From NCBI GenBank assembly GCA_012845835.1, contig JABAKD010000025.1:26342504-26406503 (forward strand): a stretch of 64,000 nucleotides of DNA, read 5' to 3'. Below, in pieces: positions 33,183-45,659 of the stretch. Both the position numbers and the translations under genes were made by a program. Every line of letters begins with the position of its first letter. The stretch's first letter is position 1. This DNA comes from Undaria pinnatifida (taxonomy: Eukaryota; Sar; Phaeophyceae; Laminariales; Alariaceae). Under the pieces are notes generated by a model. It saw only the letters and a program-made list of their open reading frames with translations, searched no databases and was not told the origin of the DNA.

Positions 33183-34408
33183 GATATATTCTTGTTATCA
33201 TCAATCACTACGTATACGTCCTTGTATAGTCTAGACTACAGAAATACTTATGTGATACAGAAATGCTTATTTGGACGAAAATATAGGGATTGTTATGTAA
33301 TTAATACTCATATAAAAAAGTTCTTAAATTTATGTCTATAGTGTCGTAAAAGGAGATGAAACATTTATCGAGTACCGTTGCCTCGTTATTGCCTCGCGTA
33401 AAAGATATTGACGTCCGTATATCTACATTATTGGCGGGAGTTTGGTTGGCGAACCACAAATTGCAAATTTCATCTGGAAATTCACCGTCACCCCCCCAGT
33501 CTCCCACCTGTACCACCTGCGTATCATGTACTTGTAGTACCATTCCATTATTCTATTCCACCGAATCTTGCAGAGTCGATCAGATCAACGGAATATCAAA
33601 TTACCAACCAACCGCCGTTTGCTAGTAATTACCGTGAGTTCGACCACCATCACCCGATCACCACCACCACGCTGTGGCAGTGTGGAGCCTCTTCCGGGCT
33701 TGGAGCCGCAGAGGACGTTGTACTACGTTTTACGGCAAGAAACAAATACCTGGTATTGTTTTCATGAAGATGCCAACCAAATAATCTACAGTCTTAACTC
33801 GCAGTCCCGCATACCCTCTAAATTGCTTGCTACCCGTGAGGTAATAATATCTAATCTGAAGCACAAAGAGTTCGCGCCACGTGCCATCTGGGCTCTGCGA
33901 GTGTGCGTGGGTGTGTCTGCACATTGATTTGAGCTTTCCACCCATGCATCCACGTCCAGCGCAACCTCTGTCGACGCCTCCTTCTGTTATATAGAGAGAC
34001 GAGCTTGATGCCGTGATGATGGCTGGCATGTTTTTGTCACTCACTGTGGCCCTGGGTGACATCCGTCCTGCCACTGAGAAAAAACGAGGCCTCTACTTGC
34101 ACCTGCCTGGAGAAAGAGCGAGATCTCGTTATCTATCGCAATAACTTTCATCACAAAGCGTGCTGCCCGAGAGTTTTTTCTTCTTCTATTGGGCCGTGGC
34201 CTCTGAGGAGAGTCACAGGAGTCACGCGTCCCTCTCATGATACTGTCACGAATTAGCGCGACAATCTAAAAACAAACTTATCCAGCCAATGTGCAGTTGT
34301 CTATCAGGTATTATATTGTTATAGCCTTTGGCGGCAAAAAATAATATGCCAGGTACCAGGCATTAAATAGGTGTTGTTGTTGGTGTTGCAGTTTGCTGTC
34401 ACCTTTTC
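33183..34408. other. Intronic stretch without recognised features
   Basis: No repeat family was identified apart from TACCTGGTA at 33747. Open frames of up to 119 codons overlap on both strands and show no family motif. Confidence 0.35.
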
Positions 34409-34918
34409 TGTTGTAAGGCTTAGTTCGGGTTAGCTATTGGTTAACCTTTTGCAAGTGGTCAAACGGATCAATACCCCACTAATTCCTCAACAAATGGCGT
34501 CGACGGCAGGACCATGTTTTTTTGGCTCGTGGGTTCGAATCCCATTATCCACCACAATATACTTTATCCACCTATATCCTTAATGAGGACACACAACCCG
34601 TAATACGCGCGATCGGAGTATCACACACAGCTTGCAAAGATGAGTTTCGACAAAACCTTCGATTTCACAGCTGGAGTGTATTTTAATTTTTATAATATAC
34701 TTTTCAGACATTCCCCATGTCGAACTTAAAAAATACTCTCCCCGGTATTACCAGGAAATGAAACCTCTTGGATATTGACACGTCCGCCCGTATATCCGGC
34801 CGACCTGCTATCCCGCCGCTTCAGGGGGGGAGAGCGTTATAAGGCTTAGTTTGGGTAAGCTATTGGTTAACCTTTTTCAAGTGGTCAAACGGGCAAATTC
34901 CCCAATAATACCTCAACA
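34409..34918 (+). mobile_element. Family A element with exact tRNA-Ser PBS, interrupted by an F fragment (A12)
   Basis: The LTRs are 34409-34492 and 34835-34918. The PBS at 34495-34512 is TGGCGTCGACGGCAGGAC, identical to that of family B. The T-arm-like GTGGGTTCGAATCCCAT follows. The interior is split at 34566-34693 by a family F fragment with a 10-bp duplication (AATATACTTT). Confidence 0.85.
34566..34693 (+). mobile_element. 5'-truncated family F insertion with 10-bp target duplication
   Basis: The insert runs from ATCCACCTATATCC to GTATTTTAATTTTTAT. AATATACTTT is present on both sides (34556-34565 and 34694-34703), while uninterrupted A copies have a single AATAAACTTT. The insert keeps the F 3' end and core but lacks the long C-rich 5' part. 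This fits target-primed insertion of a non-LTR retroposon. Confidence 0.8.
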
Positions 34919-35017
34919 AATTTCACACCAGGCTTAGTTTGGGTAAGCTATTGGTTATCCTTTCGCAAGTGGTCAAACGGACTAATACCCCACTAATACC
35001 TTGAGAAATTTCACACC
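34917..35017 (+). mobile_element. Extra family A LTR flanked by AAATTTCACACC
   Basis: An LTR lacking its first bases (from AGGCTTAGTTTGGG, about 34930, to CCTTGAG) is flanked by AAATTTCACACC on both sides. The first copy directly follows the 3' LTR of A12, so this is a duplicated LTR-plus-flank unit. Confidence 0.6.
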
Positions 35018-35044
35018 TGTTCGATATTTGCGTGTTTGTTTCAG

Positions 35045-35115
35045 TACTTGTTCTAACGACGTCAGCTGTGAGTTCGACCAATTTTGCGTCGATACTCATC
35101 TTTGCAAGCTGCGTA
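35045..35115 (-). mobile_element. Diverged F core
   Basis: TAACGACGTCAGCTGTGAGT, then TCGATACTCATCTTTGCAAG. Similar isolated cores lie at 1425, 21548, 40098 (same orientation) and 29210, 42535, 57775 (reverse). Flanks differ, so only this region of about 60 bp is conserved. Confidence 0.5.
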
Positions 35116-35117
35116 CT

Positions 35118-38059
35118 ATATCAAATCGCCCGTCTTTATTTCTACATGGTATTCTCAACGTCCAATGGCTGCCAGCAGTCAGCACAAAAGCGTACACCCG
35201 ACGGCCCATTCCAAGTGATCCCACTCATCATGTTTACGCACAGTGCGACGCGTAATCTTAGCCAAACAAATGCCTCCTCACCTTGGGCTGTGTGCCTACG
35301 ACACAACGTGTTCCTGTTCGTGTAGAGACACAAGCCACGAGACACAGAGAGCCCACACAGAACACACACATGACTCGAGGCAGATACCAGCTACCACGGG
35401 TGAATCTTCTTGCCAGGTAGTACGTACCACGACCGGCAACTCTACTTGCATGAGATATTTAGTCTAGTCTACAGAGTTGTGCAAAAAGGAAGAGGCGGAG
35501 ACTTTTTTATTCAAAAATTGCGGAATCGCTTTCAATAGTAGGCTAGGTACGTAGGAGGAGCGGGGTGCGTTGGGTGCGTTGAGTAACAGGTTTACCCCGC
35601 CCCCTCTGCTACCTTAAAATATGTACCAGGGTATATAGTCTAATAGTTGGCCTCGGTTGGCACCGACGCTCTGAAACATGGTATGTATACATAATAATAT
35701 TGGGGTTGGCGTTGTGTGGCAACGAAGCTGTAAACCATGCCAATCACTGCTTGAGCTAGACAACCAGTGCACCTTTTTTTTTTTTTGTCGGTCGCCACGA
35801 TGGTTATCGAGTTAGATCATATTGTGCGGGGTGGAGCACTCTAACTCCGCACATGGGGAATGATTGCATCACACGTCGTGTGGATATGGTAAGGCACCCA
35901 CGAGGCAGTTACATGGCAATCAATACCCATTGCTATCGCTGGAGTGGCCACACCAGAAAGCGAAGTAACTCGGTGGCGCTGTCATCCATAAGCAAGAAAG
36001 TAGGCACAAGGTGCCGAAGTCCGTCTTACGAGCGGTTCTTGGAAGAATGCAGTTCACCCTTCATGCGACTCGCCGGACACCTCACGGCGGCTCGCGCTTG
36101 GTGCAAGCAATGTCTGCTTGGTTGGTGAAAACCCGACGTGCTCCGTCCCGGCATAGTACAACAGGCTGGTTCACGTAAAAAAAAACAATTGTATTCCCCG
36201 GTGAATGTCCGCGCCGTTATTTCGATGCAGACCGTGAAATTTTGCACACACACGTCTTTAATGTGACATTGCGAAGACCTCACCTGTCGTGTTTCTTTTT
36301 TTCATTCTGTTTCTTTTTTGTCACTGAAGTTGAGTTTTTTTTTTGAAAATGTGTTCCACCCCAGACCAATTTAGTTTCGACTTGAAAAAAAAAAAACGTC
36401 GGAGGTCAGGCTTCGCATGTAGAACATGTGTGCGAAATTTCAGGGTCTATCTCTCAAAAACGGCGCGGACATTTGGACTTTCGTGCGTTAAAATGAGTTA
36501 GATACGTTGTTTCCTTCAGATTGCTTGGTTTGAGTCTAAGATGCAGTTTTTTCGGTACAATCTGCTTAATGTTGAACACTGCAGGCAGGTCAGACCTTCG
36601 ATTTTTTGCCCGAGAATTTCTACAGACATTCCTTGGAGCACCTCCAACCGGTTCGTGCGTAAATGCGGCGTATTTTTATTTTCTCGCCGCCGCTTGGGAA
36701 AAGACTGAGTATCAGTGCACAATGAAGGCCTGTCATCGGTCGATACGAGTTTTCGCTTCTAGAGATAGCCCGAGGCCGTTAAAATAAATTGTCCATGTCA
36801 CCCTCTTCCATTGGTCATGGGCGTCAGTATGATACCAAATGTTTACCCTTTGACTGGGCATTGCGAGCGGCATTCGCCGGGGAGATAATTTGTTTTTTTT
36901 TTACGTGAACCTGCCTGTAGGTATGCAAGGGTCTATGGTCATGCGACTGCGGCCACGCACAAACTGAGTACACCCCCCCCACCTAGCATGGCTTGGGGGC
37001 GGAGCCTGGGGTCGGTGGAGGAGGCAAAGACACGGCGGGGTAGATTTACACAGGCACTACGTACAAGAGAAGTGAGTTTCAACCTTGCGTCGGCGCTCTT
37101 TGCCATCCTCGTGTGACGGAATCTCCGTGTCCCGTCCGACGACCGGAATCTCCCAAAAAGAACATGTCGAAGAACGGTCGAAGCTATTTTCTGCCTCGCA
37201 CCGGTACGAAAACTTGACGGCAGCTGCAAACACACACCACTAGAGAGAGCTACACAGCATCTTGTATTCACTCGAAAGAGAAGCCATACGAAGGTCAACA
37301 GGAAGAGTAAGAGTGGACCGATTTTAGACCGTGGAGGTTGATGCTGATGTCAGTGGTATGCCTGGTGCCTTGTTGCCTTGGCTGCCGCCTGCTTTGGAAA
37401 CGCTCGAATTCCTCCGTGGTCTCAGGCTCTCCTCTCAGTAGAACGATAGTGTCCCTGCTTTCGTCAGCAGTGGTTTACCTGTCACCCCCACAAGGTGCCG
37501 AAGTTCGCCTCACAAGTGGTTCTTAGTAGGATGCAACTCAGCCTTCATGCGGCTCGTCGGCCACCTCCCGGCGCTTCGCGCTCGGTGCGTGCGATGCCCG
37601 CCTGGTCGGTGAAACCCGACGGGCTCCGTCACGGCATTGTGGGAATGCGAGGGTCTATTGTCGTTCGACTACTCGTGCGCTGTGCATGAAATCGGTGCAC
37701 CTTCCCCCCCCCCCCAACCTTCTCTGTTTCAGTGATCTGCAGCACGAGTATACTCTTGAACTATCGGCTACCAAAACATTGTGACTAAACTTCCGCCAGC
37801 ACACCATTCCCGAACTTCCTTCTCGCCAAAGCGAGCCACCGAAGCAACTCTCTGTGACGTGCCTGGTGACACGAAACACTTCACTCTCGGCTTAGTTTAC
37901 GTATAATGTGAATGATACACCGCTCGCTCATCGAAGCGACTCCAAGACCGTGATGTCAAAGTAGTGGCTGCTGTAGTATCTTTTGTTGTAGCGTTGGAAG
38001 GTTGGAGTGAATGTGGTGAGCGTGGACCCAGCCAAAAAGAGGTCGATGTTAGATCAATG
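35118..38059. other. Intronic stretch with a diverged direct duplication
   Basis: Bases 35985-36160 and 37490-37640 match (AAGGTGCCGAAGT, CTTCATGCG, TTGGTGAAA or TCGGTGAAA, CCCGACG, GGCTCCGTC-like), about 1.5 kb apart. Bases 37100-37170 resemble 51655-51725 (ATCTCCGTGTCCCGTC, GACGACCGGAATCTCCC). A G-and-C-rich patch with ACCCCCCCCACC lies at 36970. No gene is supported. Confidence 0.45.
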
Positions 38060-38198
38060 TACTAACCCGGCTAGCGTTGGGCTGCGAAAGCAACTGAGTT
38101 AAATCGACACACGACGCGTATGAAAATACGTGGGAGTGTGGTGAGCTAAAGTTTTATTTTTCCCCATCCGCCGGAGGATGAAAAAAAAAAAAAAAAAC
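38060..38198 (+). mobile_element. Family M retroposon end: hairpin then polyA (copy 1)
   Basis: It contains GGCTAGCGTTGGGCTGCGAA, AACTGAGTTAAATCGACACA, GTGTGGTGAGCTAAAG, the hairpin CATCCGCCGGAGGATG, then about 16 A. Relatives are at 25831 (-), 41415 (-), 46235 (-) and 59800 (+). A hairpin plus polyA fits the 3' terminus of a non-LTR retroposon. Confidence 0.65.
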
Positions 38199-39540
38199 TA
38201 ACCCGGACGTAGGTACAGAAAGGAGGTAGATTTCGACGTTCATACCCGTGCCCGGAATTTTCATGAGTGATGGACGTCGAACCCTTGCTGCCCCTTGACG
38301 GATGGCAAACATGCTAGTAATGGAAATGCCAAAATCCACCATTGACAGCAGACACGAAAAAATGTAAGGTCGCTGCGGTCGTGTCAGAGGCTGAAGGCAC
38401 CGTGTGCGCAACGAAAAGTTTTTGCAGCTCTGAGACTCGGCGGTGAATGGTGAACACACCTTAGCAGTAAAGGTCGATAGTGTTGTTTCAGTTTTTTTTC
38501 TTGCCAAAGGTCTGCTGACTTGAATTGTGGGCAAGGGCAAGGGGTGTATGACCGCACGGGGCGATGTTGTGTTTTTAGTGGCACCGATAAGAAAACGTTG
38601 ATCCCGATCAGGTGCTGTGCTTCATGGAGTGGAGAGTAGCGCTTACCGCATGTTGCTGTTAGTATTGTTTCCCTCTGACAGTTTAGCGCAGATGCCGTCC
38701 CGATGTGAATCGAAGATTCTTCCGTAAAGCAGTAGTGTTTCACCTATGATCCTCTGCCAACCATTTCCAAATTTCCCCACCTATTTTCGTTTTCGCCTGC
38801 TGCTACCGATATGTTTGTTAGTCTGTCCTATTCCTCATCAGCGTTCCATCCCCAGGTCATGTTCAAGGAAACTTTTTGATTGGTCAACTACTGATATGTC
38901 GGAACGTTTCATTGGTCGACACACCTCACAAACAAAGTTGCGCCCGGCCCCCGCGTGGCACCAGGTATGCATGTTCCGCGTTAAACGTCACGCGCACGCT
39001 CGCGTTAGCAAAATCCACGCGCCGTTCGCAGAATTCTCACGGTTCGCGAAATTAGACAAGACCTGAGTGCGCAACGCCTCAATGCATACCAGAAACCCAT
39101 TTTTTTTTGCATTCTTGGTCCAGAGGGGTTGATAGTGTTCCGCCCCTTGTAAGAACGCCTTTCAATTTTTGCGGTTGCCGTTCGCAGGCGCCGTTCGCAC
39201 TTGTCGCTAGCCAATTCGTGCGAACGGGCAACGTTCACACTTGTTCAGCCGTAACACAAATCCCCGCTTGGCACCCGTGGTCCCACTGAGATCTGATCCC
39301 ACCCAGACCTGAGCCCTCCAAACTGTCCCATAAATATGATAAGGTATAATTGCTTCAAGTACTGATCTCGATAACTTCGGGCTGTTGTTCCCGTTTTTGT
39401 GTGTACGGCGAGCAAGGGAAACGTGTGTATGAGGGAGGGTAAATCATGGAGAAACCCGTGGCCGTCCGTATGATAGAGACAATACAATATTACATCATCA
39501 TTGCAAAGGTCGTCAGAGTACCAGTACCATTACCTCCGGG
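38199..39540. other. Intronic stretch without recognised features
   Basis: No repeat family or coding region could be assigned. A few GCGCACGCTCGCG and CCGTTCGCA words are repeated near 38990-39230. Confidence 0.35.
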
Positions 39541-39945
39541 TACCAGTCATTTCGGCTTTCGATACCCTCGGGACTCGCGAAGACTCGATCGTTTCGGCTC
39601 CGGGTACCCTAGGGACTCGTGATGACTCAATCTTGTCGGCCTTCGGCGCCCTCGGGACTCGCGAGGACTCAGTCATTTCAGCTTTCAATACCCCGGGGAC
39701 TCGCGGGGACTCGGGCATGTCAGCTTTCAGTACTCTACGGACTCGCGAGGGCTCATTTCAGCTACGGGTAGGTACCCCAGGGACTCGCAGCGACTCAGTC
39801 ATTTCAGCTTATTGTACCCTGGGGACTCTAGAGAGGACTCATCTTTTCGGCCCCAGGCACCCTTGGGACTCACGAGGATCCAGTCATTTCAGCGTGTCTT
39901 CCTCTTGGGACCCACGAGAACCCAGTCCTTTCAGCTTGTTGAGTT
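39541..39945. repeat. 42-bp minisatellite, locus 1
   Basis: About nine degenerate units begin GGGACTCGCGAGGACTCAGT and continue CATTTCAGCTTT then GGTACCCTA. Because 42 is a multiple of three, a 14-residue repeat stays open over about 149 codons; there is no independent sign of coding. The same unit forms a second array at 43215-43560. Confidence 0.9.
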
Positions 39946-40371
39946 ACTGAGACTGTTGATTGGGACAAGCACGCGTACTTATTCCACGGAAACTTTGTGT
40001 CACCCCATGAGCAGTATAGGAAGTTGCCAGTCAGATACCCATCGCCGGCTTCCCATCAGCCACGCCGTCTATGTCTTTTTTATTTATTCTAACTTCTTTC
40101 AGCTGTGAGTTTGACAATTTTTGGGTCGACACTCGTCTTTGCCAGGTACGGGACACACCGGCCGCTCGTTTTTCGCTAGTACGTTGTTATGATTCGTTGT
40201 TATGATTTTCACTGTTGTTAATGGCAATTTCAATTACCCATCGTATGTGTGTTTCTCCCTCATGAATTCAATGGCAGTTCAACCTCTACCAAAAATCGGT
40301 CTATCTCGTACTCGTATGTATACTCCCTAACAAAAACAACGGCCGTGTAGGATAAAGTCTTTGGCCCGCTT

Positions 40372-40389
40372 TCATCATCATCGTCGTCG

Positions 40390-40448
<59 letters not shown>

Positions 40449-40556
40449 GTCATCATCATCATCATCCTCATGATGATCATCCTCATGATCATCATCATCC
40501 TCATCATCATCATCATAGTCCCCATCATCATCACCACCACCATCATCACTGCCGCA
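40372..40556. repeat. (CAT)n microsatellite with interruptions
   Basis: Mainly TCA units with CGT and CTCATGATGATC interruptions. His-rich and Met-rich frames here are artefacts. Confidence 0.95.
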
Positions 40557-40769
40557 ATCTACAGAAGTAACTGCTGGGCCATTAGTTGGTGCTGGTGCTG
40601 GTGCAGCTAGTGCGCTGGGTAGAGAATTGTCGCTCGCCCCTACTGCAGCCGATGGCCTGTCTTCCCCATCACCACTTATGGCTGATGGGGTTCCTCTCTC
40701 TGTGATGGCCCTGCTGGCACAGCCACTGGTACTGAATTGGTACTGGTACTTATGTTTTTTTTTTGTTAT

Positions 40770-41067
40770 TTTTACACACTTCTACTTTCCAGCTTCTGGA
40801 CAAGCCGTGGTCACAGGTGTCGTCCCTTCTTCCCCCCGGTTCTTGTCTTCAATTTCTATCGCGCAAAGGGTTCAGCAATCCCGCTGCTCGTCGATTTTTC
40901 ATCGAGTGTTGCTAACTCACGCTCTCGCGCTTTCCGCGCAAGTCAATTTGTGAACAAGAAAAAGTCCCCAGACGAATTTATAGAGTATGCCCTCGGGGGG
41001 GGTCGAACTCACGAAACTGACCTATACCAGGCTCGAGGATATCCTGATACGCCACCGGGGCGACCGT
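40770..41067 (-). mobile_element. Family G tRNA-headed SINE (copy 3)
   Basis: The minus-strand head begins at about 41067 (CGGTCGCCCCGGTGGCGTAT), with B-box-like GAGTTCGACCCC and the 3' end GGACAAGCC on the plus strand at 40799. It is full length, with small indels. Confidence 0.8.
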
Positions 41068-41414
41068 CTGTGTGCGTGACCCGCAACAACACAGCGCTGA
41101 CGGTAGCCACGTACTTGAGCCGGTATATATTTTTCCCCTATAAATTGTCTGCTCACATGTCCTTTTTTTATCCTAGGGATAACAGTGAACAATTTTTTTC
41201 GTAGTTGGGGGACAGCAACACAAAAATCTGGCGTGATGTGTATCATATGTACATATATATGCATTCAATACAGTTAGTATACCTACTAAGAAGCAGGAAA
41301 ACTGGTCCAGGCCGGGTTTCTCGCTTGATAATGGGCCGGTTTTTCACTCACTTTAGTTTCAGAACGACTCCCTTTTTTTCTAGTGTAAATCTAACCCTTC
41401 TTTTCTTATTTTAT

Positions 41415-41560
41415 CTTCTTTTTTTTTTTTTTTTCATCCTCCGGCGGATGGGGGAAAATAAAGCTTTAGCTCACCACACTTCCACGTATTTTCATACGCG
41501 TCGTGTGTCGATTTAACTCAGTTGCTTTCGCAGCCCAACGCTAGCTGGCGCACCCTTCGG
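41415..41560 (-). mobile_element. Family M retroposon end (copy 2)
   Basis: About 18 T, then CATCCTCCGGCGGATGGGGG, AGCTTTAGCTCACCACACTT, TCATACGCGTCGTGTGTCGA and TTGCTTTCGCAGCCCAACGC. It is the reverse complement of 38060-38198, and the two lie in inverted orientation 3.2 kb apart. Confidence 0.7.
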
Positions 41561-42904
41561 GTCCCATTGTAGGTATAGCGTAAGCTGTCCCTATCAGTGG
41601 TCTTCGTTACAACCCAGGCAGCGCAAGCTGCCGTTGTATACGAATGCGTGTGTATGTCGACCTGGCCTGTCCCCTGAGGGTCAGTTTCGGTGGAGATAGC
41701 CACTCGGAATGTCATATTTCCGGGTAGTGTGGGACTTGCGCAAGCTCACCCACTAACAAAACCCCTGGCCATGGGAGATGGCCTTCCGCCGGACTTGGTC
41801 CAGTTACGGTCCACCCTTCCCATTCGGGCGTTGGTCCTCGATCGTTTTCTTACTCGGTGTCCAGAACTGTGTGTTCGTGCCAGCCTATCTATGCAAATAC
41901 ACGGAGGAATATCCGGAGGTTGCACGAGAGCAGCCGAAGGGTCCGATTTTGATCAGGTTTTGAGGCGTTTTTGAGATAGCTCGAGCCGAGGTCCACCTCT
42001 CGACGCGCTTGTTTCCTGGGCGTGCCTCACACCTTGATCGCAACTCACTACTCTGCCTGGGGTGGCGTCGACCGTTCTCGCTTCTTTTCGTGGTGGCCCC
42101 TGCTAAATCACGTTTTGGGTATTACAATAATACGTCTACCTACATTTATATAATAATTTACGAAATACAAATGTATCGTACTCGTATAAGAATGTGCTTG
42201 GAGAAAAACTTTGCAAAGTAAAATAATCTCACGCCAGTCCGTAAACGTATATATAGGGGAGACATTTTTGAAAGCATCACATCGCCTGTCTGTCTGATCT
42301 TGACCAGGGCTACCGTGGGGGGCTACCCTCTTTTTTCTCTGCTGCTTTTGAGCCATTTTCGCACGAGTGACTCTCTACCTCATGGATAAACAGACTGTTA
42401 TCGGTGTGTCAATTGGTTATAATACACGATGGATAACAAGATACAATGTCATCTTATTATGTTAGGTTTGATTTATGAAACTTACTAAAAAGACGGGCGA
42501 TCGGTTTAGTACGCAGCCTGCAAAATTTGGGTGTCGAGCCTACGTCAGTCGTCGAACTCACAGCTGACGTCGTTATACAGTACTTTTATTAAATGGACAT
42601 TTTCAGGCGATTTTTTTCCGGCCGCAGCCTCTGTTAGCTTACCATTCCATATTGCGGATTCATATCGCCAATTTTTTTTTTTACCTTGTTGTATAAAACA
42701 CGACATATGAAGGCCCCTAAGGAACAGGGTGGTCACTCGTCCGAGTGACCCTAAGCCACTGCAACTGAAAGGCCCCAAAAAAACAACATAGCATGAACAT
42801 ATCCCCCTAACATAGAGTTGGTCTCATGTCATATCTATACCTGGTATCATATACACCGGATGATATATATATATATACTTCGTATCAGTTCGTATATATA
42901 TATT
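41561..42904. other. Intronic stretch without recognised genes
   Basis: Bases 41580-42080 are unique within the window. Open frames here (up to 94 codons) have no recognised motif. A reverse F core is at 42535-42590. TACCTGGTA is at 42838. Confidence 0.35.
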
Positions 42905-43199
42905 TTTCTCACACTTCTACTTTCCAGCTTCTGGACAAGCCGTGGTCACAGGTGTCGTCCCTTCTTCCCCCCGGTTCTCGCCTTCAATCTTTATCGCGCA
43001 TAGGGTTCAGCAATCCCACTACTCGTCGATTCTTCATCGAGTGTTGCTAACACACGCTCTCGCGCTTACCGCACGTCAATTTGTGCACAAGAAAAAGTCC
43101 CAACGAATTCATACGAGTATGCACTCGGCGGGGCTCGAACTCACGAAAGTGACCTATACCAGGCTCGAGGATAACCTGATACGCCACCAGGGCGACCGG
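42905..43199 (-). mobile_element. Family G tRNA-headed SINE (copy 4)
   Basis: Head at about 43199 (CGGTCGCCCTGGTGGCGTAT), B-box-like GAGTTCGAGCCC, end near 42907 (CTGGAAAGTAGAAGTGTG). Full length. It lies directly beside the second 42-bp minisatellite. Confidence 0.82.
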
Positions 43200-43214
43200 T
43201 TTCATATATACTGG

Positions 43215-43560
43215 GACAGGGGACTCACAAGGACTGGGTCGTTTCAGCTTCTGATGCCCTGGGGACTCGCGAGGACTCAGTCATTTCGGCTTCGACTGCC
43301 CTAGGGACTCGCGGGGACGCGGTCACTTCGGCTTTTAGTGCCCAAGGGACTCGCGAGGCCTCAGTCAGTTCGGCTTCGAACACCCAAGCTTGTAATTGAG
43401 TGAGCTTTGAGTACCCCAGGGACTCGCGGGGACTTCGTCGTTTCAGCTTCCGGTACCCTAGGAACTCGCGAGGACTCAGTTGCTTCAAACGTCGGTACCC
43501 TAGAGACTCGGTACCTAGAAGTGACTCGGATTTGCGAGTTGGCGACTGAGTCCCATGACC
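43215..43560. repeat. 42-bp minisatellite, locus 2
   Basis: About seven or eight units of the same type as 39541-39945 (GGGACTCGCGAGGACTCAGT, TTTCGGCTTC). The last units decay into GACTCGGATTTGCGAG. Confidence 0.88.
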
Positions 43561-44228
43561 TGGACTCGGACTCTGAGGACCTTGCATCATTGTATATATC
43601 AACATACCAGGTGTGTTAACATCATTATTTCATTTGCCATGACAATGTGTAGCGTGAGTGTCAAAAACCATAAACATGATGAAAGAACACAACATCCAGA
43701 TGAAAGCGTGAAACGATGTTTCCAACAACCAAAAAACTACGAATGCTAAATGTACCTCCCTGTTCTCCTGGCCCTGCCCCCTCCAGCCGCAAGGAGGGCT
43801 AAGTCCTTCCCCCCATACACTTCCGAAGAAGCATCTAACGACAACCCGATGTCCACATAATAAATGGCTAGTTTGTAACTGCTGCGCGTATGTTTCAACA
43901 TTGTTAACATTTCCCTACTAATGTAATTCAACGAAAAGACATTTGTTTACGAGTCTACGAGATTATCATGGTGCATTTCGAGTTGCCACTACTTGCTGTG
44001 CCATACACTTGCGTACGTACACTCCGGTCTTTTTGTAGTCCAGTCTTGTGACCACAAGTTGCCGGCGTCCCCGGTTTTCTAGGAGTATACGGCGTAACTG
44101 CTCGGGGGTCGATTTCGCCGGCTCGAGCCTCACTCCGGGGTATTTTTATCTTGTCCTTAGTGTACTCTTGTTTAATACTTCGAAGTATTATTTTGCACAT
44201 GCTACGCATAATACCTGGTACGTTTTAG
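43561..44228. other. Intronic stretch without recognised features
   Basis: No family or coding region could be assigned. TACCTGGTA is at 44212. Confidence 0.35.
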
Positions 44229-44370
44229 GATGGCAACATTCGATGAAAATTCGACGAGCAGTGGGATTGCTGAACCCTATGCGCGATAAAAATTGAAGGC
44301 AAGAACCGGGGGGGAGAAGGGACGACACCTGTGACCACGGCTTGTCCATAAGCTGGAAAGTGAAAGTGTA
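44229..44370 (+). mobile_element. Family G SINE, 3' half, plus strand
   Basis: GCAACATTCGATGAAAATTC, GAGCAGTGGGATTGCTGAAC, GACGACACCTGTGACCACGG and CTTGTCCATAAGCTGGAAAG. The tRNA-like head is missing. Confidence 0.75.
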
Positions 44371-45659
44371 CGAAAAAGAAAAGAAAAGAAAAGGATGGCG
44401 GCGCGTTCTCTCAACGAGGTGGTGTTCTGTATTGGCCGTGCTGTTGCTGATTGCTGCGCTGTTATTGCGGTCAGTTGCGCTCTTCCATTATTTTATATTT
44501 TCATTTGTTTTGAGGACACCATTATTTAGTTACGTTTGCCAGTAGAACTTTGCGCGAAAGGTGGAAGAGATCCGAAAAGCGAGGCGGGATGGCGAGATTA
44601 AGACGCCGAGACACGAGAGACAAAGAGTCTAAGAAGCAAGCAAGAGCAGCAGAGAACAGAAGGAGAGTACAACTGGCAGATGCAAAGCTTGGGGGAAATC
44701 GCCTGTCGTTGAAAAGTATTTTAGTATTTATCTTGTGTGTGATACGTTGTATACTGTAACAAACTTATAGCAATCGTGAATGAAGCTTGGCCGTTGCGTC
44801 CTGTTGTGGTTGTCGTCGATGCTGTTCTTTCTGTAGGGGGGTCTCCCAATACGGCGGTAGCCCCATAAAAGGCGATACCCCGACACAAGGCGGTCAAAAT
44901 CGCTTGGCGCGACTGGGGAATTTACTCACTCGTAAGCTGGAATGAGTGAGGCGGCTTCCCCCAATAAGGCGGTCATAATGCTCTCTACAGCACACCACCG
45001 CCTTGCTGGATGACCCCTGCCACACACTGTAATATTTCGTTTGCCATCCATAAATGTGCGTTGTGTGCCCATCGCTAAAAATCACGAAGAAGCAACAGGA
45101 CAACAGGAGGGAGACGCGTGTCCAGAGAACGCCATCCCAATGCGATTTACGAACAAAAATCTTCCAATCTCTGTCGGTTGTTCTCGTTGTCTTGTCCTTT
45201 TCGACAAACCCGATCGGCGTGTTATTATTTGTATTGATAGTATAATATCATGCTTGAAAGTATCATATTTGTAGGGTTAGGAACGATAGTTTCGGTGGGG
45301 ATGCTCCGCTTGCGCCTCCCTAGCCTCATGTGTCCAGGCCTATGTGTCCAGGCGTTGCAACTCGTTTGCTCTCGGGTACGAGCGTACAGGGTGGTTTCTC
45401 GAGAAACTCCTCTATTTAATCTACAGGTTGAAGGTGCGGTGTGGCTTTATGGGGCACGGGTACCAAATGAAACATGAAACATCTCGGAATGGAAAAGGAG
45501 AGGGCAGGGAAAAAAAAAAAAATGCAGTGCAGGGAAAGGAAACAAACAATACAACAATCGTACGTATGCAAGTAATAATAACACGTGTTTTATTTTTTCA
45601 TTTTTTTTTCGGATAGTTCTACATCTGTATGCAGTTTTTTTTTTTAATTGACAAATAAA
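44371..45659. other. Intronic stretch without recognised features
   Basis: AGGCGGT words recur around 44850-44970 (AATACGGCGGTAG, ACAAGGCGGTC, AATAAGGCGGTC), a loose local repetition. No gene is supported. Confidence 0.35.

Noticed and set aside
39501-39950. A 149-residue frame with 14-residue repeats
   Set aside because: Explained by a 42-bp minisatellite; the second array is also open on the reverse strand and no start, splice or domain evidence supports a gene.
39541-43560. CRISPR-like array
   Set aside because: Units are contiguous 42-bp tandem repeats without unique spacers, and the genome is eukaryotic.
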